A stretch of DNA of 64,000 bases from Palsa-965 sp044448685 (GTDB lineage Bacteria > Bacteroidota > Bacteroidia > Palsa-965), in the NCBI GenBank assembly GCA_044448685.1, contig JBIOHC010000006.1, positions 1 through 64,000 of the forward strand, written 5' to 3'. Positions 50,510 through 59,668 of the stretch are shown here, piece by piece; position 1 is the first letter of the stretch, and the number at the start of each line of letters is the position of its first letter. The notes beneath the pieces are model-generated. The model was not told the origin of the DNA, did not search any database, and saw only the letters and a list, made by a program, of their open reading frames with translations. Both the position numbers and the translations under genes were made by a program.

Positions 50510-51739
50510 ATGCAATTACCTTTTTTTGTTGCCCGGCGCTACCTCGTTTCCAAAAAATCGCATAATGCGATTAATGTAATCACGATCATTTCGGTAGTTT
50601 GTGTGGGTGTTGTGACCATAGCGCTGGTCATTATACTCAGCGCCCTGAATGGGCTCACCAACCTGGTCGAGAGCTTATACAATTCCTTCAATACCGATAT
50701 ACAGGTTACCGTCAAAGCCGGAAAGACTTTTGAAATGGATTCCATCCAGCTGAATAAGATAACCCACCTGAAAGGAGTGGCAAATTATTCAGAAGTGCTG
50801 GAAGAGAATGCACTTCTGAATTATGACGACCGCCAAATCCTGGCCACGATGAAAGGGGTAGGACCATCTTATCAAAAGATGACTTCGTTCGACACCCTCA
50901 TGCGTAAAGGGGATTTTAAACTCGAACAAGATAGTATTTCTTATACCGTACTAGGCAGAGGCCTGGCTCAGAAACTAGAACTCCCTGTTGAGAATAATTA
51001 TATACCGCTTAAAATATATGTTCCCAAAAAAGGGGTGGAGCTGAGCCTGAATCCATCTAACCTGGAGGAACCATTCAATAAAAAAAATGCCATCGTAGCC
51101 GGGGCATTCTCTATAAACGATGATTTCGATTATAAGTATATGATCGTTTCCCTTGCTTTTGCCCGTAAAATGCTGGAACAACCCAGGGCTTCCTCCTCCA
51201 TTGAAATAAGTCTGCAGCCCGGGTCTGACAAGAAAGCCATACAGGAAGAAATCAAGACCATATTGGGTGATACGTTTATGGTCAAGAACCGCTACCAGCA
51301 AAACGAACTCCTGTTCAAGACCCTTCAGAGTGAAAAGCTGTGGACTTTCATGATCCTCGTCTTCGTACTCATCATTGCCACCTTCAATATCATTGGCTCA
51401 CTAACCATGCTTATTATTGAAAAGAAGGAAGATATTGGCACCCTTTCGAGTATGGGAGCTGATGTAAGTCTGATCCGAAAGATCTTTTTTACCGAAGGCC
51501 TGCTCATTTCCTTCTTCGGATCAATTGCCGGGTTGGTGATAGGTGTTGTCATTTGTCTCTTACAAGAACATTATGGCTGGGTACAATTCGGTGAAGGCTT
51601 TGTGGTTAAGGCCTATCCCATAGCTATTCAGTTGGTTGACCTCATCGCTATTCTTGCCTTCGTCATGCTTATAGGCTTCCTCGCAGCCTGGTACCCGGTA
51701 AGGGTGTTTACCCGGAAACACATCAAGCTTCCTAACTGA
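50510..51739 (+). CDS. ABC transporter permease, LolC/LolE type (FtsX family)
   Basis: A 409-residue permease: transmembrane helix near 25-48, a large periplasmic MacB/LolC-like domain (about 50-270), then three helices in the FtsX C-terminal domain (FMILVFVLIIATFNIIGSLTMLIIEKKEDIGTLSSMGA). The N-terminal FFVARRYLVSKKSHNAINVITIISVV is diagnostic for the LolC/E group, which extracts lipoproteins for the outer membrane with LolD. The LolD ATPase is not encoded nearby. Confidence 0.88.
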   Translation: MQLPFFVARRYLVSKKSHNAINVITIISVVCVGVVTIALVIILSALNGLTNLVESLYNSFNTDIQVTVKAGKTFEMDSIQLNKITHLKGVANYSEVLEENALLNYDDRQILATMKGVGPSYQKMTSFDTLMRKGDFKLEQDSISYTVLGRGLAQKLELPVENNYIPLKIYVPKKGVELSLNPSNLEEPFNKKNAIVAGAFSINDDFDYKYMIVSLAFARKMLEQPRASSSIEISLQPGSDKKAIQEEIKTILGDTFMVKNRYQQNELLFKTLQSEKLWTFMILVFVLIIATFNIIGSLTMLIIEKKEDIGTLSSMGADVSLIRKIFFTEGLLISFFGSIAGLVIGVVICLLQEHYGWVQFGEGFVVKAYPIAIQLVDLIAILAFVMLIGFLAAWYPVRVFTRKHIKLPN

Positions 51740-51775
51740 TTTCACTGAACACATAGTGCCAATACACAATTTATC

Positions 51776-51880
51776 AGGTCTCGGACATAGAATCTGAGGT
51801 CTCGGACGTTGTTTTAGATGTCTCGGATGTAGTATATGAAGTCTAAAAAAGCGAATTCAATGTCTGGAAGAAGCGGTTAC
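51776..51880. repeat. Tandem array of a 21-bp repeat, second locus (5 units)
   Basis: Units start at 51776, 51797, 51818, 51839 and 51860. Units 1-3 share (A)-N-GTCTCGGA at the same place; units 4 and 5 keep only the GTCT core. The fifth unit contains the TTA stop of the convergent T9SS gene. The period equals that of the array at 6363-6845, and the sites share the ATGTC core but otherwise differ. Confidence 0.8.
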
Positions 51881-53718
51881 TCCTTCACAAACCTCTTCGT
51901 AAACTCTTGCTTTTCGCCATTGCTTATTCGGAGTATATAAACACCTTTAGTCAGCGGGCTTACACAAAAGCTGAACAGATTTTGTCCTGCCTTTACTTTA
52001 TCCCTGCCGAGTAGTTTCACCAATCTGCCCTGCATATCATATACTTCAAAAGATAAGTAAGCCTGCTGATCCAGATTGAAACTTACATTCATTGTTTCAC
52101 CCAGTGGGTTAGGGTAGAGGGTGGAGGATGCCTGAGCTGTCTTTTCCACAATACCTGCAGGTGAGTATGCGAGTTCGGCAATCCAGGTTGAGTTTTGATG
52201 GGCTGCTGTGCCATACAATCCATTTACCCATACTACTCCGGGCTGATCGTATTTGCGTTGTGAGCCTGAATAATCTCCCCATCGCTGTGTGCCGGCCAGG
52301 ATGTTCATGTATCCAAGCCCTTGTTTGAGGAGGGTGTGTACGGAATAGGTTCCATTCCCATCGTAAGCAATGGCTGAAAACCCGGGATCAATGCTAAGTG
52401 CTGAATGATCAAAACTGATCATGGATGAATTATCTGTCGGACTCTGACCTGTATATGAAATATTCGGATATCCGTAATAGAGCAAAGTATCGCCCAGTAT
52501 ATGGGCACTCAGTACAGGGGTGGTGTTCACATTGCGAATGGTACCGTGATATACTCCGGTTTTGCCATGAGCTGTATCCAGGGTATTGCATACAAACTGG
52601 ATCTGGTTGTTTTCAATAAAAGCGCCCAATATGCGGCTGTCGTTTGTAGCGATATAACTACTAATAGAAGGACCTGGCTGCCTGGCGCTGGTGGGCATAA
52701 AATAGGCATGACCGGTTATCAGGGACGATTCGGTTACAGTCAAACCTGCTGCTCCTGTCGTATCGGTGACATGCACCAGGAAGACAGTATCGTTTTTGGA
52801 ATCCAGATTACGGTCGCTCAGAAAATACATACCTGGTCCGGTAACCATGCTGCCTCCTTTCACCGGGCAAAGGTTACGAATACCTCTTCCGTTATACTGA
52901 ATGCCTGTATGCAGCAATGAGCCCAGAGAGGCGCCGGTAAAACCACTTTGTTTATTAATCTGCCAGATAATGCTTTGTACCCAGCCTGTTTGCCAGCTCA
53001 TATTATTCTTAAGCAGATTTACGGTGATGAAGAGTTCTTTATCGCTTACTGCCAGGGCAGGATAGTCAGTCCACAAATGATTATTGAGGGGATTGCCGGG
53101 CAGGGAATAAAAATTCCATGTTCCGTTCGGATCACCGGTTTGTGAAAAAGCAACAGTAATACTTGTTGTCGAATCCGTACTTCCGTTCAGAAATACACAA
53201 ATGAAACGGTCTGCACCTGGATCGTATATCACCTTCGGGTCATAATTGAAATTTGGGTTGGGCAAGGCACTTGAAAAGGCAGAAAGGCTTTGGGTGCCTA
53301 GTGCAGCAGCTGTGCCGAGGTCGTATTTAAAAATGGTGGAGTTTTGAACCGATACCAGTTTGCCCCCGTTGGAAACAGCCAGTTCATTATCATTCGGTAC
53401 GCTGTTATTATAGGTATTGCCCTGGAAATTGCGGTTAAGCAGGGGGGCTGGAGCAGTGGCAGTTTGCATTTCCCGTTGGGCATGTTCAGAACCCGCATAG
53501 ACATGTTCGAGGCTGTCCTTGATGGCATTCACTCTTTGTTGTTCAGAGCCTGGAATAGGAGAAGGCATTTCCAGATTACGGAGCACAGGGTTCCAGTCTT
53601 CCTTTACCTGGCCCACATTCAGGGTGGCTTTCAGGGGGAATACAAAGGGATGTATGTTCTGAGAAGAGATCAGGTTTACACACAGGACAAGGAGCAGGGG
53701 TGTAAGCAGTTTTTTCAT
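51877..53718 (-). CDS. Secreted T9SS cargo protein, paralogue of the 630-aa protein
   Basis: A 613-residue protein with signal peptide (about 1-21, LISSQ) and a type A sorting domain at the end (STLYPNPLGETMNVSF..LTKGVYILRIS). The body has the same landmarks as the product of 28182-30074: DPKVIYDPGADRFICVFL, GDPNGTWNFYSL..WTDYPALAVSDKELFITVN and QRWGDYSGSQRKYDQPGV. About residues 60-100 are charged and helical. No catalytic motif is visible; it may be an adhesin or binding protein. It begins 55 bp after dusB on the same strand. Confidence 0.85.
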   Translation of the reverse strand: MKKLLTPLLLVLCVNLISSQNIHPFVFPLKATLNVGQVKEDWNPVLRNLEMPSPIPGSEQQRVNAIKDSLEHVYAGSEHAQREMQTATAPAPLLNRNFQGNTYNNSVPNDNELAVSNGGKLVSVQNSTIFKYDLGTAAALGTQSLSAFSSALPNPNFNYDPKVIYDPGADRFICVFLNGSTDSTTSITVAFSQTGDPNGTWNFYSLPGNPLNNHLWTDYPALAVSDKELFITVNLLKNNMSWQTGWVQSIIWQINKQSGFTGASLGSLLHTGIQYNGRGIRNLCPVKGGSMVTGPGMYFLSDRNLDSKNDTVFLVHVTDTTGAAGLTVTESSLITGHAYFMPTSARQPGPSISSYIATNDSRILGAFIENNQIQFVCNTLDTAHGKTGVYHGTIRNVNTTPVLSAHILGDTLLYYGYPNISYTGQSPTDNSSMISFDHSALSIDPGFSAIAYDGNGTYSVHTLLKQGLGYMNILAGTQRWGDYSGSQRKYDQPGVVWVNGLYGTAAHQNSTWIAELAYSPAGIVEKTAQASSTLYPNPLGETMNVSFNLDQQAYLSFEVYDMQGRLVKLLGRDKVKAGQNLFSFCVSPLTKGVYILRISNGEKQEFTKRFVKE

Positions 53719-53773
53719 GTTTTGTAATTAGAAGGGTAAAATAGGAAATCAGCAGGAAGCTGCCAAACCAAAA

Positions 53774-54769
53774 TCAGGCAGAAACAGGAAGTTCGGCATA
53801 CATGCCTTCTATGCTTTCAAGTAGTTCAATTACTTCAGCATAAGAATCGCAGGTAACCAGTTTAAGGCGGTGATCCTTGAAGTTGGGAAGGCCTTTGAAA
53901 TAGTTGGCATAATGCCTTCTCATTTCAATAATCCCCTGACGGGGTCCTTTCCAGGAAATACTTTTATCGAGGTGGCTGAGAGCAACCTTGATACGGTCGG
54001 CAATAACAGGAGGGGGTAGATGCGTTCCTGTTTTAATGAAATGCTTTATTTCATTGAATATCCAGGGGTAGCCAATGCTGGCCCTGCCAATCATGATGCC
54101 ATCCACACCATAGGTATCTTTCATGAGTTTGGCTTTTTCGGGGCTGCTTACATCACCGTTACCGAAAATAGGGATATGGATACGGGGGTTGTTCTTTATT
54201 GCACCTATAAGGGTCCAGTCGGCTTCTCCTTTATACATCTGAGAACGGGTGCGGCCATGTATACTCAGGGCTTGTATGCCAATATCCTGGAGGCGTTCTG
54301 CAACTTCAACGACATTCCGGGTTTTATCATCCCAGCCCAAACGGGTTTTCACAGTCACAGGCCTCCGGGCAATCTTCACAATTTCCGAAGTCATACTCAC
54401 CATTTTAGGGATATCCTGAAGCAGTGCTGCTCCCGCACCCCGGCAGGCTACATTCTTGACCGGGCATCCGTAATTAATGTCAATTAGGTCAGGTTCTGCC
54501 GCATCGGCAATACGTCCGGCTTCACGCATAGAGTCAATATCGCTGCCGAAAAGCTGTATGCCTATAGGGCGTTCATATTCGAAAATATCCAGCTTCTTGA
54601 CGCTTTTGGCAGCATCGCGTATTAGTCCTTCAGAAGAGATAAACTCCGTATACATCAGGTCGGCACCATATTGTTTGCATACATAACGGAACGGAGGATC
54701 ACTCACATCCTCCATAGGAGCGAGCAGGAGGGGGAATTCTCCCAAATCAATATGTCCGATTTTAGCCAG
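53774..54769 (-). CDS. dusB: tRNA-dihydrouridine synthase
   Basis: FMN-dependent reduction of uridine in tRNA. TIM-barrel landmarks: LLLAPMEDVSDPPFRYVCKQYGADLMYTEFIS, the DINYGCPVKNVACRGAGAALL motif with catalytic Cys, and KTRLGWD. About 331 residues. No ATG, GTG or TTG lies at the family start: the first family residues read LAKIGHIDLGEFPLLLAPM, so CTG at 54769 is the best start. Upstream frame sequence to 55021 is opposite the promoter and CPBP gene and is not conserved-looking. The perfect -7 box TACTTTTG at 54793-54800 would give a leader of about 18 nt. Confidence 0.9.
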   Translation of the reverse strand: MAKIGHIDLGEFPLLLAPMEDVSDPPFRYVCKQYGADLMYTEFISSEGLIRDAAKSVKKLDIFEYERPIGIQLFGSDIDSMREAGRIADAAEPDLIDINYGCPVKNVACRGAGAALLQDIPKMVSMTSEIVKIARRPVTVKTRLGWDDKTRNVVEVAERLQDIGIQALSIHGRTRSQMYKGEADWTLIGAIKNNPRIHIPIFGNGDVSSPEKAKLMKDTYGVDGIMIGRASIGYPWIFNEIKHFIKTGTHLPPPVIADRIKVALSHLDKSISWKGPRQGIIEMRRHYANYFKGLPNFKDHRLKLVTCDSYAEVIELLESIEGMYAELPVSA

Positions 54770-54783
54770 GGCGTATGAATGAT

Positions 54784-54791
54784 TATCTTTG
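54784..54791 (+). promoter_or_regulatory. -7 box of the CPBP protease gene
   Basis: TATCTTTG, a perfect match, 36 bp before ATG 54828. It ends one base before the opposing dusB box. Confidence 0.55.
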
Positions 54792-54792
54792 G

Positions 54793-54800
54793 CAAAAGTA
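54793..54800 (-). promoter_or_regulatory. -7 box of dusB
   Basis: TACTTTTG on the minus strand, a perfect match. With the plus box it forms TATCTTTGGCAAAAGTA; the two promoters point at each other. Confidence 0.55.
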
Positions 54801-54827
54801 CCAAAAATCCAGCTATAACCCTTGAAT

Positions 54828-55742
54828 ATGATACGGGAACCCAAAGCCATAGGCCGTTTAGCGGCAGTAACAGGAGTGCTCTTATTCAATTGTGCCCTGA
54901 TGCTTGCAGGCAGCTTTGTGGATATTCCACAGGATCTTACAGATCCGCATGTATTGCTGATGGATAAAATCAGCCAGGTCCTCAGCGTCTTGCTCATTTT
55001 TGTGCTTCCTTCCCTGCTCATCGGTTTTTTAATGACCCGGTCAGGGATTCGTTTCCTGGGACTTGGACTGACAGTAAAACCTGTTTATTATCTGCTTGCG
55101 CTGGTCCTGATATTTTGTGCCCTGCCCCTTGTCAATGCCCTGGCCGAACTGAATAAACATATGGTATTACCTTCTTCACTGAAAGAGGTGGAAGATTGGA
55201 TGCGCAGCAGCGAAGACAAAGCCGGTAAGCTGACAGAAGCCATGCTGAAATCTGCCGGAATGGGTGATCTGATTCTGAATCTGTTTACTGTTGCTTTTAT
55301 GGCCGCCGTATCCGAAGAGCTTTTCTTCCGTGGCCTGGTACAGAATGTATGCAGGGAATGGTTTAAGAATTACCATGTGGCTATATGGATAACGGCATTT
55401 ATTTTCAGTGCCTTTCATATGGAGTTCTACGGCTTCCTGCCCCGTATGTTGCTGGGTCTGGGTTTAGGTTATCTCTATGTATGGAGCGGCTCCATTTATA
55501 TTTCCATGCTGGCTCATTTCACTAATAATGCCATAGGGGTTATAGGTGTTTATCTTGTCGAGCATAAATTTGTGACAGAAGATCCGGCTACCCCGGCATC
55601 ATCAGGGAGTAATCTGATCGTTACCGGAGTGAGTGTCGTGCTTAGCGGAGCCTTGATTTATTATGCGTGGAGGATAAGGAAGAGGGAGGAAGCTGTCGTT
55701 CCCGCGGTGGCTGATGAGACTGAGTATCCGGGAGTGCTTTGA
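54828..55742 (+). CDS. CPBP-family intramembrane metalloprotease
   Basis: A 304-residue polytopic protein of the CAAX protease/bacteriocin-processing family. Motif 1 SEELFFRGLVQNV has the EE..R signature, motif 2 is FSAFHMEFYGFLPR, and motif 3 AHFTNNAIGV; the glutamates and histidines are the presumed metal site in the membrane. Bacterial members process prenylated-like or bacteriocin peptides or act in envelope stress. Start ATG 54828 (TTG 54822 is the alternative). Convergent with the PorT-like gene, 2 bp apart. Confidence 0.88.
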   Translation: MIREPKAIGRLAAVTGVLLFNCALMLAGSFVDIPQDLTDPHVLLMDKISQVLSVLLIFVLPSLLIGFLMTRSGIRFLGLGLTVKPVYYLLALVLIFCALPLVNALAELNKHMVLPSSLKEVEDWMRSSEDKAGKLTEAMLKSAGMGDLILNLFTVAFMAAVSEELFFRGLVQNVCREWFKNYHVAIWITAFIFSAFHMEFYGFLPRMLLGLGLGYLYVWSGSIYISMLAHFTNNAIGVIGVYLVEHKFVTEDPATPASSGSNLIVTGVSVVLSGALIYYAWRIRKREEAVVPAVADETEYPGVL

Positions 55743-55744
55743 GC

Positions 55745-56467
55745 TTAATTCGAATCCGGCGCACTTGGCTTAGGCTTCAGCGTACGGTCTTTTCCGAATA
55801 CATAATGAACGGCAAAAAGGGCGGTCTGGTTATTCCCGTTATTCCATTCATAGCGTATAAAATTCGGGTTGATGGCATTGCGTTTTATCACCGGGATGAC
55901 TGAATTTCCATAGCGGAATGTGAAATAAATATTCGGGGTGAAGTTATAGCTGACTCCTGCAAACAGACTTACATCCGTAAAGTTTAGTTTGCTTTGATCC
56001 ACCTGTTGCTGGTAATTATCTTCTCCTACCCAACTGAATCCTATCAGGCGGCCAAAAGAGACACCTCCTTCAACCTCCAGTTTATCGACCTGCTTACGGC
56101 GTATATTCATACGCATCGTATGCCTTACCAGGATAGGAACCTCCAGATAGCGCAAGCCCAGTTTATAATACCCGAAATTGTTAGAGTCAGGCTGTTGTGA
56201 GGAACCCTTCATGATATAATTGATTTCCAGCTGAAGTACATTCTTTTCATTCAGGCGGGTATTGACGAGGGCTCCGAAACTGATACCGAGTTTATTGAAG
56301 TCGCTGTCAGTATCACGTGTATCCATACCTGTAATATCGGTAGCCACTGGCCCGAAGGTTAAGCCGGCCCTGAAACGGGAATTCTTTTTTGGATCCTGTG
56401 CCTGTGCCTGCCTGACAATACCCAGGGTGGCTATAAACAGGGCTACAGTATAAAACGTCTTTTTCAT
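55745..56467 (-). CDS. PorT-like outer membrane beta-barrel protein
   Basis: A 240-residue barrel with signal peptide (about 1-24, cut after QAQA). It has the GLTFGPVATDITGMDT start, a run of alternating strands (LQLEINYIMKGSS, KLGLRYLEVPILVRHTMR), and FTPNIYFTFRYGNSVIPV, matching the PorT/OMP_b-brl_2 group. PorT itself is a T9SS component; this could be PorT or a relative. Several T9SS cargo proteins occur nearby. A TAATTTTA-like box precedes it. Confidence 0.7.
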   Translation of the reverse strand: MKKTFYTVALFIATLGIVRQAQAQDPKKNSRFRAGLTFGPVATDITGMDTRDTDSDFNKLGISFGALVNTRLNEKNVLQLEINYIMKGSSQQPDSNNFGYYKLGLRYLEVPILVRHTMRMNIRRKQVDKLEVEGGVSFGRLIGFSWVGEDNYQQQVDQSKLNFTDVSLFAGVSYNFTPNIYFTFRYGNSVIPVIKRNAINPNFIRYEWNNGNNQTALFAVHYVFGKDRTLKPKPSAPDSN

Positions 56468-56546
56468 GGGGTAAAATTAAAGCAAAAACGGACAATAACC
56501 CTAGCAGGGCTCTAAGACTAACGATGGAAAAGACTGAATATTTTTA

Positions 56547-56554
56547 TATCTTTG
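56547..56554 (+). promoter_or_regulatory. -7 box of the small membrane protein gene
   Basis: TATCTTTG, a perfect match, 24 bp before the ATG. It probably also serves the downstream TonB-receptor gene. Confidence 0.55.
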
Positions 56555-56578
56555 ATATTCTGAACAGAATAGTTCGTC

Positions 56579-57118
56579 ATGAAGAACCGGTTTACTGCTG
56601 TCTTCTCTGTGTTCCTCCTCCTGGTTTTTACCTTTAACCTGGTTATTTACTATACTGTGTTTGAAGTTTCCGATAGCGAAGCCAAATCGGAAATGAATAC
56701 CATTATTTCAGGTATACATTCCTTGGAAGGTACCCAGTGTTTTACCTTGCCTCTCTCTCGTTTTAACGATACCCAACGCAAGGAAATCTGGCTGGATGGA
56801 AAGCTCTATGATATTGTTAAAGCAGAAAAGGGGCCTGATGCCGTTCTGATTTATGTGCTGAATGATAAAAAAGAAGAAGGAATTGTGAATGACTTCCGTA
56901 CGCATACCGAAGGCCAGACTGACATTACTGTGAATTCCGGAAGCAGACATAACAAAAGTCATTCCAAGGCTCCTGTGCCTCAGAAGTATTTCCCTTCTGC
57001 CACGCTTATTACCGTTCATGTTGATTCTGCCCACAAAAGCATTTTCTTCCGTATCGATTGTTTCTATGCAGGCATCCTGCCTGAAGCTGTGGCCCCTCCT
57101 CCCGAGCCGCTTTCCTAA
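56579..57118 (+). CDS. Small membrane-anchored protein upstream of a TonB receptor
   Basis: A 179-residue protein with one N-terminal anchor helix (about 7-28) and a periplasmic domain. It has two cysteines (QCFTLP and DCFYAG), a His-rich stretch (HNKSHSK) and a Pro-rich end (PPPEPLS). I do not recognise a family. It lies 88 bp upstream of the TonB receptor with its own promoter, so it may be a partner in the same metal or substrate uptake system. Confidence 0.65.
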   Translation: MKNRFTAVFSVFLLLVFTFNLVIYYTVFEVSDSEAKSEMNTIISGIHSLEGTQCFTLPLSRFNDTQRKEIWLDGKLYDIVKAEKGPDAVLIYVLNDKKEEGIVNDFRTHTEGQTDITVNSGSRHNKSHSKAPVPQKYFPSATLITVHVDSAHKSIFFRIDCFYAGILPEAVAPPPEPLS

Positions 57119-57206
57119 GATTACACTGCTATTTTTTCCTGAAGCCAAGGGCTGCAGAATTTATTCCTGACCGGGAACACCGGTTATTATCATCTATACT
57201 TATACA

Positions 57207-59663
57207 ATGAAAAACAGATATCTATATAGCTGGTTCAGCTTGTTATTAATAGTGAGTTATCAGCAAGTTTACGCACAAAATGAGCTGAGCGGAAAAATCC
57301 GGGATGGGAAAGACAGCTCGGCAATGGCCGGTGTTTCGGTCTATATCCCCGATCTTAAAATAGGTGCATTTACAGACGCCGACGGGAAATACATACTCCA
57401 CAATATTCCGAACGGAACATTTCTGATCGAGATTTATTTTACCGGATATGCTACACAGAATAAGGAAATAGAAACAGAGAAGTCGACACTGGCTGATTTT
57501 GTGATGTGGCGCTCCAGCAAGGAATTCAAGGAAGTGGTGATTACCGGGGTGTCGGCAGCCACTGAACAGCAAACGAGTCCAATACCAGTGAGTGTTGTCA
57601 CTCAGAAGGACATGCTCCAGAACAGCGCTTCGAATATTATAGATGCCATCTCAATGGCTCCAGGCGTTTCACAGATCACGGAAGGGCCAGCTATTTCCAA
57701 ACCTGTTATCAGGGGTCTGGGGTATAACCGGGTAGTGGTGGTGAATGACGGCATTAGGCAGGAAGGACAGCAATGGGGTGATGAATTCGGAATAGAGCTG
57801 GATGAATATTCGGTGCATAAGGTGGAGATTCTGAGAGGTCCTGCAAGTCTCAGCTATGGATCCGATGCAATGGCCGGTGTCATCAATATGATCGGTGCTC
57901 CCATACTTCCTGAAGGAAAAATAAAAGGCAGCTTTATGGAGAACTACCAAAGCAATAACGGATTTTTTGGTGAAAGTCTGAACCTTGCAGGGAACATTAA
58001 AGGACTCAGCTGGGATATACGCTACAGTAATAAAATGGCGCATGACTATCAGAATGCGTATGACGGGTATGTGTGGAATTCAGGAATGAGTGAAAGCAAT
58101 TTCAAAGCCGTTATAGGTCTTAACCGTAACTGGGGTTTCTCGCACCTTACCTTCAGTGATTTTGATTTGAAGCTCGGTATTGTGGAGGGGGCGAGGGACA
58201 GTGCAACGGGCAAATTCAAAACCCATTATCACGGTTTGGGCAATACCGACAGTATGGGCATTGCTACCCTGAGCAAGAGTACGGACTATAATTACTTCCC
58301 TATCATTCACCAGCATGTGCGTCATTACAAAGCGGTATGGGATAACAGCATTGCATTGGGCGATGGGCGATTGGGAATTCGACTGGGCTTCCAGCAAAAT
58401 TATCGTCAGGAAGCGAATGATATTACACACGGGGATATTTTCAATAACTACTTCTTCCTCCAGACCTTTAATTACGATATACGCTATGTGCTGCCTGAAA
58501 AGAATCACCTCGAAGTAGCTTTCGGTGCCAATGGAATGCAGCAGGCATCTCAAGACAGAGGTTTGGTATTCCTTGTTCCCGAATACCACCTCTTTGATCT
58601 GGGTCTTTTTGCCATCGCGAAGAAGTCGTTCAATACATTGTCAGTAAGCGGAGGTATACGTTATGACGACCGAATCCTGAATGGGGATGATCTCTGGGTT
58701 GATTCTCTCGGTTCCCGCCTTGATTCCAAACTGGGGCCCGGAACAAATGGGGCCATGCATCGTTTCTTAGCCTATAATTCAAGTTTTGCGGGTTTGTCCG
58801 GAAGTTTAGGTGCTGCCTATGATATAACGAAAAATGTCTATGCCAAGCTGAATGTTGCGAGGGGATTTCGTGCACCAACCATTGCTGAGAGCGGGGCTGA
58901 TGGTATACATGACGGAACTCCTTTTTACGAAATAGGGGATCATAACCTCAAGCCAGAAAGCAGTTTGCAATTCGATGCAACTTTGGGATTGAACAATGAG
59001 GATATAACAATAGAAGTGACAGGATTTGTGAATCAGATCAACAACTATATTTTCCCTGAAAAGCTGCACAGCAAACTGGGTGGTGATTCACTGAGGCTCG
59101 ATCCTATTTCCGGTCTCCCTCCCGGGCCGGCCTTCCGCTATGTAGCCGGCGATGCCATGCTGAGCGGTGGAGAAGCAGTGCTGGACATACATCCGCATAA
59201 ACTGAGCTGGATTCGGTTTGAGAACAGTTTCGCAATGGTCAATGCCATACAGCGTAACCAGCCCGACTCCACCAAATACCTGCCTTATACACCTCCGTAT
59301 AAAATACGTTCGGAAGTTAAATTTATCTTCGGGGGAAAGAAGCTGATACGGAATGCCTATGCCAAATTAGGGGTCGATTATTATTTCAAACAGGACAAGA
59401 TCTATTATAAATACGGGAATGAAACAGTAACCCCGGATTACGGTTTGCTCAACATAGGCCTGGGAGGTGATATTGTTTGCAAGGGCAGGGCCTGGTGTTC
59501 TTTGTATATATACGGAGCCAACCTGACTGATCTGGCTTACCAGAGCAATATGAGCCGGCTTAAATATGCCGATTACAATATTCAGAACGGAAGAAGCGGA
59601 GTGTTTATGATGGGCCGGAATATCTCTTTTAAGCTCGTTGTCCCGTTTGATGTAAAGAAATAA
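57207..59663 (+). CDS. TonB-dependent outer membrane receptor
   Basis: An 818-residue receptor with signal peptide (about 1-24), an N-terminal carboxypeptidase-regulatory-like domain (about 28-110), a plug domain with DMLQNSASNIIDAISMAPGVSQITEGPAISKPVIRGLGYNRVVVVNDGIRQEGQQWGDEF and a 22-strand-type barrel. No SusD partner follows, so this is an iron, copper, zinc or vitamin receptor rather than a SusC. Plug resemblance to FecA/ZnuD-like receptors is only suggestive. The C-terminus, GRNISFKLVVPFDVKK, is the last barrel strand. Confidence 0.92.
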   Translation: MKNRYLYSWFSLLLIVSYQQVYAQNELSGKIRDGKDSSAMAGVSVYIPDLKIGAFTDADGKYILHNIPNGTFLIEIYFTGYATQNKEIETEKSTLADFVMWRSSKEFKEVVITGVSAATEQQTSPIPVSVVTQKDMLQNSASNIIDAISMAPGVSQITEGPAISKPVIRGLGYNRVVVVNDGIRQEGQQWGDEFGIELDEYSVHKVEILRGPASLSYGSDAMAGVINMIGAPILPEGKIKGSFMENYQSNNGFFGESLNLAGNIKGLSWDIRYSNKMAHDYQNAYDGYVWNSGMSESNFKAVIGLNRNWGFSHLTFSDFDLKLGIVEGARDSATGKFKTHYHGLGNTDSMGIATLSKSTDYNYFPIIHQHVRHYKAVWDNSIALGDGRLGIRLGFQQNYRQEANDITHGDIFNNYFFLQTFNYDIRYVLPEKNHLEVAFGANGMQQASQDRGLVFLVPEYHLFDLGLFAIAKKSFNTLSVSGGIRYDDRILNGDDLWVDSLGSRLDSKLGPGTNGAMHRFLAYNSSFAGLSGSLGAAYDITKNVYAKLNVARGFRAPTIAESGADGIHDGTPFYEIGDHNLKPESSLQFDATLGLNNEDITIEVTGFVNQINNYIFPEKLHSKLGGDSLRLDPISGLPPGPAFRYVAGDAMLSGGEAVLDIHPHKLSWIRFENSFAMVNAIQRNQPDSTKYLPYTPPYKIRSEVKFIFGGKKLIRNAYAKLGVDYYFKQDKIYYKYGNETVTPDYGLLNIGLGGDIVCKGRAWCSLYIYGANLTDLAYQSNMSRLKYADYNIQNGRSGVFMMGRNISFKLVVPFDVKK

Positions 59664-59668
59664 GGGGA

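Noticed and set aside
54770..55021. N-terminal extension of the dusB frame to 55021
   Set aside because: It overlaps the promoter and the divergent CPBP gene, and its sequence does not resemble the Dus N-terminus.
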